Source of the DNA: Chimonanthus salicifolius
Taxonomy: Eukaryota; Streptophyta; Magnoliopsida; Laurales; Calycanthaceae
Length of the DNA: 64,000 bases
NCBI GenBank assembly: GCA_013350335.1
Contig: CM023539.1
Location: forward strand, 39,418,631 to 39,482,630
Direction: 5' to 3'
Positions 34,051 to 46,745 of this stretch are shown here, piece after piece. A program made the translations under genes and the position numbers. Position 1 is the first letter of the stretch; every line of letters begins with the position of its first letter. Below the pieces are notes generated by a model. That model did not search any database, was not told where the DNA came from, and saw only the letters and a program-made list of their open reading frames with translations.

Positions 34051-35378
34051 AAAAGACTCATATGAACCGACTACATGATAAGTACATCTCTTAAAAGATA
34101 ATCAAAAGTCTCTTGATAATTACGCAAAAGGCATAGAATCCTCGTGGAATTTATTTATTTTTCATTAATTTATCTGAACTTAAGATTACTGTCTCGCAAA
34201 CTCTTCTCTTCCAATGGATAAGGAACAACGTCACTTCCAAGTCCCAATGAAAATAATGAAGAAAGTGGCTTTGTTGAGAGATCCAAGTTGTCCATTAGGA
34301 GATTTAATCATTTTGCAAGTCCATGTCTTATACTTTGTTCTCTCTTAAAAATGAGTTTACAGTAAATTCAGTGTAAATAGTCAATCGACACTATTTAGAT
34401 TTACACAAATAGATAAGTTTGGAAGCCCTTGGTTGTTAACTGGTGCTATAAAATTTAATTTGATTGGATAAGAGAAATCATGTTTTTAAAGCCTTCAAAA
34501 TTTCATATTTATCTAACAGTAGAAATTCATCAAATTAGATCAATAGCCTTTAAAAGTCAAACTTAAATCAAATTGGATACGACTATAATTTACGGAAGGT
34601 AGATGTGTAGAGAGGGCTTGGATCCTTTAAGTCGACTATGAACATTATAAATTAAAGTTTATATGAAAGTCTCATAAAAACTCTTGTCAAGACTATTTGT
34701 TAATGGGTTACAATCAGTGAAGTCATATAACATCAATCCATGGCAGTCAACTTTCAGATATTTGAAATCAAAAGTTTTCTACTTTCCTCTAAAATGTCTG
34801 GTTCAATCATTTCAGTGGAGCATGTAAATTCTAGACTACCACATGGAGAGGGGCTGGGAGGTAAAGTATAGTTGAACTTTTCTCACCACTTCCTAGTTCC
34901 TATATTTTAAGAACTGAACTATTAATTAAGTTTAGTTTAATTTGGTTTAACTACTAAATCAAACTGATTTGAACTGTAATATTAGTATAACATCATTATG
35001 ACATAATACATTATTATATTATAAGAATTTTAAAAATGTGGAAATTGAAAATCATATTGGAATCATGATATTATAATATTAAATAAAAGAAAAGTGACAT
35101 TTTTAGTTAAAGAGGGTGAGGGAAAATATAAAATAAATAAAAAATTATAATAATTTTTGAACTAATCAAACTGCCTTAAGGATTGGTTCAGGATCATTAA
35201 GTCGAACCGCACGGTTCAGTATAGATTTTAAAATACAGCTGAGGAAGTAATTCTACCTTATGAGTGTGGCATTTATGTAATTAGAAATCATTTTTATGCC
35301 AACAAAAAAATTGTATAAAAAAATTCTACTCAATGAATCCATTCAAATTAGTGGAAAACTAAATTGATCTTCAAATCC
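34051..35378. other. Unassigned intergenic DNA
   Basis: AT-rich; contains the second copy of the diverged duplication (34462-34680). No gene recognised. Confidence 0.5.
34462..34680 (+). repeat. Diverged ~220 bp repeat, copy 2
   Basis: Partner of 33565-33785. Confidence 0.7.
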
Positions 35379-35386
35379 CCTAATAT

Positions 35387-35724
35387 TAGGGCTGCAACTT
35401 GGGTCAGGTGAAGAAATCATGCGGGTCGGGTCGAGAATTTCGGGCTAGCAGGTCGAGTCGGGTTGAGAAGATAAAAACCCGCGTGGAATTCAGATCGGGT
35501 CGGGTTGAGGATTTTATAAGTTAACCCGACCCGACCTGACTCAACCCGACCCAACCCATCTAAAATGGGTTCAGAATGCAGGTTGGGTCAGAATTCGGGT
35601 TGATTCGGGTTAGAATTCGGGTCAGGTTAGGTTGTGAAGTTCGGGTTAAGAATTCGGGTCGGGTCGAGTTGGGTTCCATATATATCAACTCAGGGGTTCC
35701 TTCCCAGCCCGAGTTGAAGCCCTA
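35387..35724. mobile_element. hAT-type MITE built of GGGTCGGGTT repeats, copy 1
   Basis: Termini TAGGGCTGCAACTTGGG and GAGTTGAAGCCCTA form an inverted repeat; the 8 bp duplication CCTAATAT (35379-35386 and 35725-35732) is perfect. The interior is dense in CGGGTCGGGTT and AACCCGACC motifs on both strands. An ORF through it is low-complexity and not a gene. Confidence 0.92.
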
Positions 35725-35732
35725 CCTAATAT

Positions 35733-37059
35733 TGTGGTGCTACACAATTTATAATATCGTCTTTCAATAATTTTAATGTAGACCAATTCAAGGGTGAATT
35801 AGTTATTTCAGTCAAGTAGAAAGTTTCTACAATTTTTTTATGATTATCAATTCACCTTTAAATTATTTACGCGGTACTTAGCGATAGGTGAGACTATAAA
35901 TTAACCTAAAGGAGTTGTAGTGATGGCCAGAAACCCGTTTCAGGAAGTGAGAATCCTGAGTTCATTTCCTACTCACCTCAAAGGGCTACTCCCTACATAG
36001 GTACTCAGTTCGTGTTGGTAAGATCTGGACACCTTCGAGAATAAAAAAAGAAGAAGATGAGACCATAAATTTTTCGTATCTTTATAATCACATTGTTGGC
36101 ATTTATAAACATTCCATTTGTTCTAATTATGAAAGAATTGACAAGGTGCCATAGATACTATAAATGAAGTGTGTGATTCATATTTTTGAAATGATAACTT
36201 TCCATTAGGAATAAAAAATAGAAATAAACAATAAGTGCCATGGAAAAAAGTTTTGACACATACCTGAAAGAAGAGGAGAATCATGAACACAAGAGAAACG
36301 AGAATGATGAGATATGGCAATGTGATATAGATAGAGACCAAACGACAGAAGATGAGGAGATGATGAGGAGATTGATAGATGCTAGTCATTCAGATCCAAC
36401 AATGAATCACATGAAAACTCATTCACCCATCAACATTGGCCACATTTTTTGTTTACTTTTTAGTGTTTCCTAAATCATGTCATCCACTAATAAAAATCTC
36501 AATCTATTCAATCGACTATCATTATCACCATAATCAAAATTAATAACATTATTTGAATATAGAGTCTTAAAAAAAAAAAAAACTAAAGTTTTCTAACAAA
36601 AGATTCAACTAAAAAAAATAATGGAATTTTTATAGAATTTTATGATAACTTTAGAGGACAAATTTTGATTGCATTTATTTAATTTTCATTGTTGATAAAA
36701 AAAATTAGAATATTCAACCATTAATTAGGCATAAAATTGTACATGATTTTTGGTTGATCATAGAAATATTTTATAATCAGAAAATGAGAACAGAATATAT
36801 TTATAAAGAGTAGTAATTAAAGTACTCTCAATTTTAATATAAGGAGATACTTCAAATACTTTCATTATCATCATCATTGAATGTTAAAATCTCATCTATT
36901 TGAAGTTGTTTTTTTAGTTCTACTTCTGTATTTAATACTGTCAAAAGCTATAATGTCTCTCATTCCACTATCTATCATGTCTTTCTCTTTCCTCTATGTT
37001 TGCAATTGGTCTACCTCATCTTCTAATGTTTGTTATTTCTAAACCTCTTAACTCTGTAG
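35733..37059. other. Unassigned intergenic DNA
   Basis: Includes an acidic open frame at 36240-36473 that I do not recognise and consider a weak candidate. Mostly AT-rich. Confidence 0.45.
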
Positions 37060-37310
37060 TCACTGGAGCCGAGAAACAAGTAAACCACAATACGACAAAC
37101 ACAAAGAAATCTCACAAAAATATACGACATTTACATGGTTCGACAGTGTGCCTATATGTACAAAGAGATGAGAGTGATTTCACTATCTTCGATAATAGAG
37201 TTACAATCTCTCTTCCTCTCGTCTCTTTAAATATAAATGAATACCCATAACCTTAAAAGTCCATTTTAAACAATATATAAAAGGCATTATGTACAAAAAT
37301 AACCATATTA
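37060..37310 (-). mobile_element. Ty1/copia LTR fragment
   Basis: Contains ACATGGTTCGACAGTGTGCC and a downstream GATAGAGTTACAATCTC-like block, the minus-strand form of the R/U5 region common in plant copia LTRs (CGTGGTTCGG...GACCTACGTC). Related to 57300-57560 and 61440-61720. Ends not defined. Confidence 0.5.
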
Positions 37311-37392
37311 GCTAAAAAAGTTTAAATCGAGACTCCACACGCTAAAATCACCCACCCCACCACCCCCCCCGGGGAGTAGGCTAGCTCTTGAG

Positions 37393-37721
37393 TGTTGGGG
37401 CTGCGAACGAGTTCATATTGGAAGTTTAAAGGGAGATATAGAGATTTATAAAAGATTTAGGTCACTTCACCTAACACGCTATTCATTTAGGATGGATACC
37501 CTAGTTCTAACAAGTGGTATTAGAGTCAGGTCTCAAGCTATCTCATATGGACTCAAGAGATCCCTTAGGCAGACGAGATAGATGGCCTCTTTCGAAGGGA
37601 GGATTGTTGGGGCTGCAAACGAGTCTCACATTGTGTAGAGGGAGATCTAGATATTTATAAAGAACTTGAATCACTCAACCTAACAAGCTAGTCTTTTGGA
37701 CTGGATATCCAGGTCCTAACA
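37393..37721 (+). mobile_element. Complete small TRIM
   Basis: LTRs at 37393-37512 and 37605-37721, both TGTTGGGGCTGC...CTAACA. After the first comes TGGTATTAGAGTC (37515-37527), an initiator tRNA-Met primer site with changes; before the second comes GAAGGGAGGAT, a polypurine tract. Flanks TTGAG (37388-37392) and CTGAG (37722-37726) are a 4/5 target duplication. No coding capacity. Confidence 0.93.
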
Positions 37722-37726
37722 CTGAG

Positions 37727-38783
37727 AACCACTAGTTGGAGCCTCGTATCTAATATGCCCTAAATCACCATAAAATACAATGCATCAGCATAACAGGAGC
37801 CACCTTTGGTCTTCTGCGTACATGCACAAACTACTTCAAACGAGTTTCTCTCATTTTGTCCTCAATTTGGTGTTATTTTTAAACTATCCCTAATTGAGGC
37901 ATTTCAAAATCTCTTTCGGAATTAAACCACTCATCCAACTTAATATATGTATATCCATTACCTTAACTTCGTCTTTTTGTCATTTCTTCATTTTCCAACT
38001 ATGCTCCGTAGAGCATTGCGGGTCTGAAAACCATTTTATAAAATTGGCCCCTGAAGCGATTTGCACTCTTTTATCACTCACGACTCTGTCAGCTTGTAAA
38101 CATTTTGCCTGACCCACTCACATCTTATTAGTCATATCTAAATCATATCTTTCATGAGATTCTACCAAAGAATTCAAGTATCTAAATTTATCGTAGTGCG
38201 TTACTAAGTCATTTTCATTTTAAACCACATCACTCTTATTGTCTTCAACTCCATTATATTTCATGTATTTTATTTTAGTTATACTAATTTTTTTGAATAT
38301 TTATCTCAAAAGTTCTCTTTCAAGATTTCAACTTCATATTACAAATAAATGACTTGTGCATAAAAACAACTTAATGAAAATTAAAAATCCCTCAATCAAA
38401 ATCTTGACTTTTTTCAAGGACTTCCCTTCATAATAACTTTGTTTCATCAATATGTTGTATTCTTTGATGATACAAGCTATATGAGACATCGGTCCCTAAT
38501 TGTAAGGTTCTTAGGGGTTACAATTGGCCCTTTTTAGGAAGAGTTCTGCCTCAAGTTCAAATTTTATTTTTTAGAAACATGAGTATTTTTGTAATTTTAT
38601 ACTTGATATCATCTATTATTATATCTTTCAAGGATTTTTAAAATTACAGGATTTATCTAAATCGACAGAAGTGTGAGAAAGAGAACATTATATACTTATT
38701 CTTATAGAGTAAAGTTGCTCTCATCTCACCGTAAATCTAAACATAATACCAAACAAATAAATCTTTTATATTTTTGTATAATT
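37727..38783. other. Unassigned intergenic DNA
   Basis: No gene or repeat recognised; small open frames are not convincing. Confidence 0.4.
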
Positions 38784-38788
38784 ACTTG

Positions 38789-41700
38789 TGTCACACCCTG
38801 ACCCGAAGGGTGGGCCCGGAACGCGACTGATTTTTTTTTTTTTTGAAAGATAAACTAAACCACAAGCATTCTCACTGGGCCGGATCAACAGTTAGGACCA
38901 AAGGTCACACATGTCCCATCATGTGGACTCAAACATGTACCATATGCCTACCCCATAAAATAGACATTAACAACATCAACATATATCATAATCAAAATCA
39001 ACCATTGATTCATACATTCAAACATAGTCTCAACCACTACAAAGGCAACATAGCCTAGTACATTAAATTAACATAAATTAAGTACCACATCCGGTACTTA
39101 ATAAAAGACAACGGTTCCAAGAACCAACAGAAAAAGATCAGGGTATTCCCCTCCGGGGGAATCCTAAAGCACCGCTTCAGCTTATCCAACCTAAGCCTGA
39201 TAAAGAGGGTCCTCCTCCTCGGGTTCATCGCTTGAAAGGTGAGTGGTGTGAGCTAACTAGCCCGGTAAAGGATAATTAACAATGCAAATTAAGTAAATAT
39301 AAAACAGGTTAGCAACAGTTCGATAATATCACATGCTTGATAAAAATAAGCATAATCTCAAGTAATACATCAACATCATCAAATACTGCCATTTTCCACC
39401 GTAACGCCTGCCGACTACACTGAGACCAGTATTAAGTCCCGACACGGTCAAAATACATCCTTGCAAGTACATCTCCGGCTCTAACTTAGCCGATACTGAC
39501 ACCCTTAAGTCAGCAACTGACAACAGTATGGTCCGCCCATGGTCCAGTAGACATAAACCATCTCTCATATGGCCGATATTGGTTCAATAGCCCAGGTACG
39601 TGGAAGCAGTCTTACATACACATACGATCAACATCGTAATATCATAATCATCATCAGCACTCTTACCATAGTGCATCATGTATAGGCACATGAGTGGGTT
39701 CATCAAAACCGAAACCACTCATTGCTCAATACTCATCTCATCATAAAACCTGTTTACAAAATCGTAGAGTTAAGTTCCCGCACCGTTATGTGTGGTTTAC
39801 GCGGTCTCTGTTCAAACAACACACAAGTGCACAATCAATATACAGATCAAATACATACACACGAGTAGTATTTTGAAATCTCACGTTTTTCCAAAAATAT
39901 CCGATGTATATGGAATTGAGTCTCCTACTGGGTTTCTATCCTTTTTAAATTATCATAATCCACAATATAATAATAAATAAAAAGGGGCTCAGTCCAAACT
40001 CATATTGTCTTCTAGGCATTGACCAAATTGACTTATTGAGTTAGGTCTAGATCCTCGGGTCACTTCTCGGTTGTCTTCTGGATAGGACCAGATCTGACAT
40101 TTTGAGTAGGCCTCGAGGTCACCCAGTGCTCGACTATATAGCGTAGGCCTGAAAGTGAATCACTTAGTGCCCGACCAATAGGGTTGGCCTGGAAGCGGAT
40201 ACAATAGTATTTACACTAAAAGTAATAAGAGAAGAGGGTTAGTACAATTTTAATTCACAAAAAGGGGTACTAATCATCACATCACATAATCTAACAAAAT
40301 AATAATTTTTTTTTGAATAAAATAATAATATTTATTTATTTATTCATTTATTCATTTTTTTTTCAATGGGGACCAACATTAAAAATGACAAGCAACAATA
40401 ATATCAAATAAAATTATTTTTTTTGAATAAAATAATAATATTTATTTATTTAATTATTTATTCATTTTTTTTCAAAAGGGAACCAACATTTCAAATCATA
40501 AGCAACTATAATCTCAAATAATTTTTTTTTTCCTTTTTTTTTTCTTCTTCTTCTTCCCTGTTCACTGTTTGCAACAGCAGACAGTGAACGGCCGGAACTT
40601 CAAGAAAAATGAATTTGAAAAGGGAGGGTTTCCCGGATTCGGTTTTTATATCTGACCGGTCCGATAGATTCCTCCGGGAGTCCTCTTTCCATAGGGAGAG
40701 GTTTGGAGCTTTGAAACTCAGTAAGCCATCCGATCTTAACACCGGAAGCTCACTGATACGAGGAACTCTAAAACTTTTCCTAAATTTTGAAATCATTTTT
40801 CTCACTGAAAACAGAGCCAAAATCAAAATTTCTTGATTCAAAACCGATCGAAATTGAAAGGGGAATGCAATGGTTACCTTGGATTGAGTTCCTGGGCTGA
40901 AATCCGGTCTTTTGAAAATTTTTCCCTAAAAGCTTACGGGTTTAGAAACAGAGGGTCGGCCGGTCTGGAAAAAGAGAGCTTAAGAGAGAAGAGAAGAGTC
41001 GGAGTGAGAACTGAAAACTAAGCCAGTTTATATAGATTTCCGGCCGGAAAATCTAGGATGGGACGGGATGACGGATAGCCGGAAATCGGGCCGAGCAGCG
41101 CACGGCCGCACGCCGTTGATGCTGCTACAGTAATTCTTTTGGTTTTTGCGAATCAGCCCTCCACATTTTCCATTTTTGCAAAAAGAACCCCATTTTTGTC
41201 AAAAACTGAATTTTTAACTAAAAAAGTAATTTCAAGGGCTCAAAAATTTAATCCAACCTTACAGATATGTTGGGTTTTAAAAATCTTAACTACTATAAAA
41301 ATTTTGGAATTTATCTCTTAATAAAAACCATTTATTTAAATAAAAAACATAAATTTACACTATTTACTTAAATAAAGAATTGCTAAAATAAACAATTTAG
41401 AAACATCATTTTGAGATGAAATAAAATAACTAGACCATTCTTAAAATGGTCTACCATAAAATACTAATTTCAAATTTTATTTCATTTTCAAAACCCTTTA
41501 AAATAATTAATACTCCCTTTCGAGGTTTTGACGGGCGGGATTTAAATACTATTTTCTGAAAATAAATTTATTTTAAAATCAGAAATGCAAATTCTTTATT
41601 AAGGAGAATATTATCCACCAATATTATACACATATCAACAATATTCATAAAAATAATAACTAAAAGTAGTAAATTACCAAAATGCCCCTCCAGCTCGAGG

Positions 41701-41839
41701 AGCTGAATCACTGAGTTTTCGAGCTCAGATCGGGCCAAACCTGGGCTTTCCTCAAAGCCCTAACCAAAATCTCCAAGATTAATCGGTTAAATAGGAATTA
41801 ACGAGCTAAAGCACGCCTAATCTGGAGCAGGGTATTACA
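38789..41839 (-). mobile_element. 3.05 kb solo LTR, inverted copy of the LTR at 1-2674
   Basis: Starts TGTCACACCCTGACCCG and ends GCAGGGTATTACA, flanked by ACTTG (38784-38788 and 41840-41844). Read on the minus strand it follows the 1-2674 copy over its length, including a TATA-like TATATAAAC at about 41028-41036, the GATGAACCCGAGGAGGAG block and the A-tract close to the 3' end (T-tract 38831-38843). No internal domain. Confidence 0.93.
40300..40500. repeat. Two ~100 bp direct repeats in the LTR
   Basis: GAATAAAATAATAATATTTA, TTCATTTTTTTTC and AACCAACATT recur in order at about 40314-40390 and 40424-40490. The sister LTR holds the TCGGA palindrome cluster at this place. Confidence 0.75.
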
Positions 41840-41892
41840 ACTTGTATAATTTCTATATCGTGATTTCTTTGTTTTCAATGAATCTATCATCA

Positions 41893-42062
41893 ACCATCAG
41901 GGGTTGGCGTGATGTACAAGAGCCCGACCTATATCTAAAAGGTCTTGTGTTCAATTCACGCTTAATACATAGGCGCACTTCACATAGGCTTATGCTGTAT
42001 GTGTGAGTAGGGAGGCTTGCATATGCTCCAAAGATAAGTTAAGTAAGATGCATGAATACCAC
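41893..42062 (+). mobile_element. tRNA-derived SINE, different family
   Basis: 170 bp flanked by TCTATCATCA (41883-41892 and 42063-42072). A box A-like GGCGTGATGTACAAGAGC and a box B-like TGTTCAATTCAC lie about 40 bp apart near the 5' end. It lacks a clear A-tail. Confidence 0.75.
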
Positions 42063-42179
42063 TCTATCATCACTATTAAATGAAAATTATTACTCTCATT
42101 TATTTAAAATTAACTCATAATTAAATTTAATGAATTACTTTCATGAGTCAATTGTTATTTTAACACCTACATTATTTAA

Positions 42180-42571
42180 GGGTAGCGATCCTCCCACGGG
42201 CATTTTGTGTAACGAGACATGAGATTTAGGGTATTGCCCATTTTACCCTTCTACTGCCGTACGAAAGTATTTTAAAAAAATTTAGTGATCCGGTCAGTGA
42301 TCCGATTTGCTATTCTGTATAAAAAAACAGCCTCACTTAGATAAATTTCAGTAAGCCGATCATGAACCGCACAGTGAGCCGATTTATATCGCAATGGAAT
42401 GGTCAGTGATCCGACGAGCCGGTCAGTGAGCCGATTTATATGGCAGTGGAATGATCAGTGATCCGGCGAGCCGATTCAAAGGGTTCGGCAGGCCGGTTCG
42501 AAGGGCAAAATGGGTAATACAGTAAAACCCGTGTCGAGTTACACAAAACTCCCGTAGGAGGATTGCTACCC
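42180..42571. mobile_element. 392 bp MITE with long inverted repeats
   Basis: Termini GGGTAGCGATCCTCCCACGG and CGTAGGAGGATTGCTACCC are part of a ~33 bp imperfect inverted repeat; the duplication is TTATTTAA (42172-42179 and 42572-42579), 8 bp, suggesting a hAT origin. The middle has several AGTGATCCGGCGAGCCGATT-like units. No coding capacity. Confidence 0.9.
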
Positions 42572-42579
42572 TTATTTAA

Positions 42580-43342
42580 ACCCACTATTACTATAATTAT
42601 AGCAATTTATACATGTGTTTATTTAGTTAAATACATACAAGAGATGAGCCAATGATTTAGAAGGTATGATTTGTGTACCTGCAGCCATGCCACTCATTAT
42701 GGAACGCATTGCCATAGGCCCCACGTATAGAGCTGGCAATGGGTCCGGTGAGCTAATATTCTGAGAGTCATATAAAATTTGGGTCCATTTTTAATTTGTC
42801 TATCTATAAATTATTTAATTATTAAATCAGTCACCTTCCATTACATTCATGGCTCTTTAATAAATTAATTACATAGGTTTACTAAAACTGATTACCCATT
42901 TAATTAATGGGTTAACCAATTTACTCATCCCAAATTCAAACTCATTCAGACTTTACAGCCATTTAGGCATTTAGCTTACTTTAAAAAATACAAAAATAAA
43001 AAAAATATGAATAAAAAAAATATTAAATTGTGTACAACAGAGAATTCCCTAACTCACAAAATGGAAATTCCAACACAATAATACAATGTGCAAAGTAATG
43101 TACAAGCCAGTCTAAATATGTCATTTCACTGTTTTGTAATGTATTAATAAATAAGAAGTATAAATCTTCAAAAGTATATATTACCTCTTAAAGTAACTAT
43201 AAATGAAGAAATAGTCAATAAAAACAAACTTTTTCAACACTTTTTTCGATATTTTTAGGTGTGTAACTTTTTTAAGGCTATCATATTTTCATAAATTCAT
43301 ATTATTTTTTATTCACTAAACTTTTGCATCCTATGTTTAATC
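42580..43342. other. Unassigned AT-rich intergenic DNA
   Basis: Nothing recognised. Confidence 0.4.
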
Positions 43343-43533
43343 CAACTTTACCTCATGTAGTGGGTCCTTTGAATAGATCTTTTCAACTATAGCATTATAC
43401 CCAAAAATATCACGTTGATCAATCATAGAACTCATGTTTTTTAACTTTACCTCATATAGTGTGGGTCCTTTGAATAGATCTTTTCAACTATAGCATTATA
43501 CTCAAAAATATCACGTTGATCAAACATAGAACT
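43343..43533 (+). repeat. Tandem duplication of ~100 bp
   Basis: 43343-43442 and 43443-43533 share AACTTTACCTCAT through AATATCACGTTGATCAA. The second copy is interrupted at its 3' end by the MITE at 43534; its last bases resume at 43918. Confidence 0.9.
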
Positions 43534-43909
43534 TAGGGCTGCAACCCGGGTCGGGTTTTGGCCCAACCCGCATGACCCGACCTGAGAAATCATGCGGGTT
43601 GGGTCGATAATTTGGGGGCAGAAGGTCGGGTCGGGCTGAGAAGATAAAAAACTGCATGAAATTCGGGTTAGATTGGATTGAGGATTTTATAAGTTAACCC
43701 GATCCGGCCTGGCACAATCCGACTCGACCCAGCTAAAATTAGTTTAAAATGGGTTCAAAATGCGGGTCCGGTCAGAATTCGGGTTAGAATTTGGGTCGGG
43801 TTGGGTTGTGATTTTTGGTTGAGAATTCGGGTCGGGTCGGTTCGGGTTCCATATATATCAACTCGAGTTGGGTTGGGTTTTAAAGAACCCGACCCGAGTT
43901 GCAGCCCTA
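43534..43909. mobile_element. hAT-type MITE built of GGGTCGGGTT repeats, copy 2
   Basis: Termini TAGGGCTGCAACCCGGGT and CCGAGTTGCAGCCCTA; perfect 8 bp duplication ATAGAACT (43526-43533 and 43910-43917). Same family as 35387-35724. Confidence 0.95.
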
Positions 43910-43917
43910 ATAGAACT

Positions 43918-44725
43918 CATGTTTTTTAAAGTCCTTGAATGTTAGTTAATTTAAATTATTTTAAAAAATAATAATTTATATACCACATGAGGCGCACTTT
44001 CACTCCATTTGATGCCTCATTGAAAGATTTTAACACAAATATGAAACCTTATAAAAGTCACTTTATCCAATCTTAAAACTATGGTTTCAAGCTTTTGTAA
44101 TTTTGATGACTTTAAATTATTTTTTGAATAGCTAAAATTCTTAAACAAATTTTCTTTTTGCTTTTAGTAATGGTAGAATAACCAATATTTATACTTTGGA
44201 TGAGATCCAATTTGGTCAAATGTTAATTTATAGATATGGATATAAATATAAACTATAATCCAAATACATGTATAAATTAAAGTAAAGCCATGTTTTGATC
44301 TCATTTTTTATAGTTTATATTTTATCCATATAAACTATAAGGTCTATAACTAATTTTAATATTGCCATTCAATTCAATGAAATAATCTTTATTGATTTTA
44401 TTTCTACAAAGCTAAGTGCGAAGCATATATGTCTACACTTATTCTAAAAAATATATATAAATACTAAGTATGATAGCAAGTTGAGTTGGTTTGTTGTCAC
44501 AAGAAAAATATATATATAAATACGTGGAAATGTGCTGTCTTTATTTTGTAGTGATCATAGGTAAAATTAGAATTCATGACACCATCCACAAGCACCATGG
44601 ATTATGGTTAGGTGCTCCAAGGGTTTGAGGGCTAGACCTCTCACATAAGATGAGAATATTCAACCACTCCAACAAATTAAGCGATGGGTGTATAACTTAA
44701 AATGTAACTGTTGAAATATATTTTA
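43918..44725. other. Unassigned AT-rich intergenic DNA
   Basis: Nothing recognised. Confidence 0.4.
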
Positions 44726-44790
44726 TACTCTCTCCGTCCCATTTTAGTTGTCTCATTTTAAAATTTTGAATTTTTAAATAAGAGCTCTCA
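44726..44790 (+). mobile_element. Truncated Stowaway-like MITE end
   Basis: TACTCTCTCCGTCCCATTTT is the left terminus of a Stowaway MITE and matches the copy at 48412; the right terminus was not found. Confidence 0.6.
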
Positions 44791-46541
44791 AAAGGCTTAT
44801 GAACTTCTCTCCAACATCATACAACTCTTCTAATAAAGAAGAGATAGATAGTCAGAGTAGATAGATAGAGAGAATATTAAATTTGATTAGTTGCCAGGTC
44901 CCAACATTAAAGTTAATGACTCTTATATTAAACCACAAACGTCCATATAATATATTAAAATTCATCTTCTTCTTTTATTTTTATTTATTTATTTTTTAAT
45001 CAAAGGTAAGTCGAATCTTTCTTAAATTGCATCATCTGCACTGATGCAATCCATGGTGAAAACCACTGAGTGTTAAAGTGGTTTTTGGGCTTCCCATCAA
45101 TCATTGGAGGTGGGACCAATCCAAGTATTAGCTGCCATTTTCATACAGACAAACATTATTCATCAGCACAGCTATTATAAAATAATTATTATTCAGCAGA
45201 ACTTATTATTATTGATCACAGTTGGAAAGTGAGGCACTCAATACTCGCTCTTATTCTTCACATAATTGAACCCACAGGCGTGTTAATAAAGAAATGGCAG
45301 TGATAAGCCATTCAAGAGAGATTCTGTGGTATGTAAAGTACGTAATGGTTAAGAAAAAGCATGCTTGTTATTATTAAAATCTCTACAGCTCTCTCTTCAA
45401 ATGAATATATTATCTTTAAGAAGAAAAGAAAGAGAGAGAAAGCTTCTTCCTCCTCTCTTCTCCCACTAGGACTAGGTTTTCAATAATCAATATATTTTAC
45501 AGTAAACCTTAAAGTACATCTTCATTTCTTGAGCCATACGTGACGCGAGCGTATGTTGAGTCTCATATTGGATGTATACTGAGAAGCCACCATCTACAAT
45601 GGTTAGTCATTTTGAAATGAGAAGCGCCTCCATAACAAGTACCATCAGATCCAACTCGGAGACGCTAGGTACTACAGTAAAGATTCGGTTGATTAAGAAG
45701 AGAGTTTGAGTATGATAGAGTCTCATAATGCAATTAAGATTCTTCTTTTTTTTTATAAATGCAAAACAGATGCAATTCTCAAGACATAATAATAAAATCT
45801 CTCTCTCTTATGATTTTCTCTCTTAGGAGTTTTTCACGTAAATCATTGTCTTTTATTGTGATTGCTTTGTAGGTTTATCTTTTCTATATATTTCAGCAAT
45901 ACGTTGGCCCTACACAAAAGAGATATGGGTCCTTCTGACAAGAGTGTTAGTGATTGAGTCAGAGAGCCCGGCAAACAGGTGTGTAAACTCATAAATGAGA
46001 TAAGCATCACCTATAATAACTAGTCATTTTGAAATGAAAAGTGCATTACTGTCACACACCTATTGATACTAGTGCTGCAGTGAGAGGGAGAAAGAGTATG
46101 ATAATACAAACAAAATACACAAGTGGGATTACAACTAAAGGAAGAAAGAGAAAGAAAGGGCACACGCGTGGGAGAGTGGTGGGGAAATTGGTGTCAAGGA
46201 ATCTTAAAACTCGACCGTTTGTCGCTGACATGTAATCTCCTTCCACCTCAACTCCACTACCCACGTGTGGGGCATCCTAAATCTTTTCCACGTGGCTAGT
46301 TACCTATTAAGATATGCATTCATAAACCACTTCTTTAGCCATGGTCTCTAAGGTGTCTAGGCAGTCGACATGTGTCATGTCTTAGAAAATTCCATTATCT
46401 CGACAAAAAGAGTAAAATTCTAGAAAGTTTAGTTTTCACGGCTAAGTAGAAGAATTGATCAGGAGATAAAATGAAAATATTATTAATTTTATTATGTTAA
46501 ATTAAAAAACAAAGTACTTCTCGTATTCCTTTTAAGAAAAA
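44791..46541. other. Unassigned intergenic DNA
   Basis: Contains loosely repeated strings (for example TAGTCATTTTGAAATGA at about 45605 and 46021) suggestive of an old small retroelement, but no defined ends. The open frame at 46041-46235 is basic and unrecognised. Confidence 0.4.
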
Positions 46542-46566
46542 TACCAATAAATAAATGAATTCTCTT

Positions 46567-46718
46567 TTTTTTTTTGAATTTACGTGTGGGAAACAGTGGG
46601 ATACCCAGCGTAAAACTCCACAGGTGAGTCCACTACCCCTAAGGCACACCAAGCTTAGGCCATGAAGACTCGAACCCACAACCTCCCACTTTCTGAGATG
46701 GGAGGCAACCAGTTGATC
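46567..46718 (-). mobile_element. tRNA-derived SINE, copy 2
   Basis: Minus-strand copy of the 33837 family with box B-like GGTTCGAGTC. Flanked by imperfect ~25 bp duplications beginning TACCAATAAAYAAAT (about 46542-46566 and 46719-46745). Confidence 0.88.
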
Positions 46719-46745
46719 TACCAATAAACAAATTAATTTCCTTTT

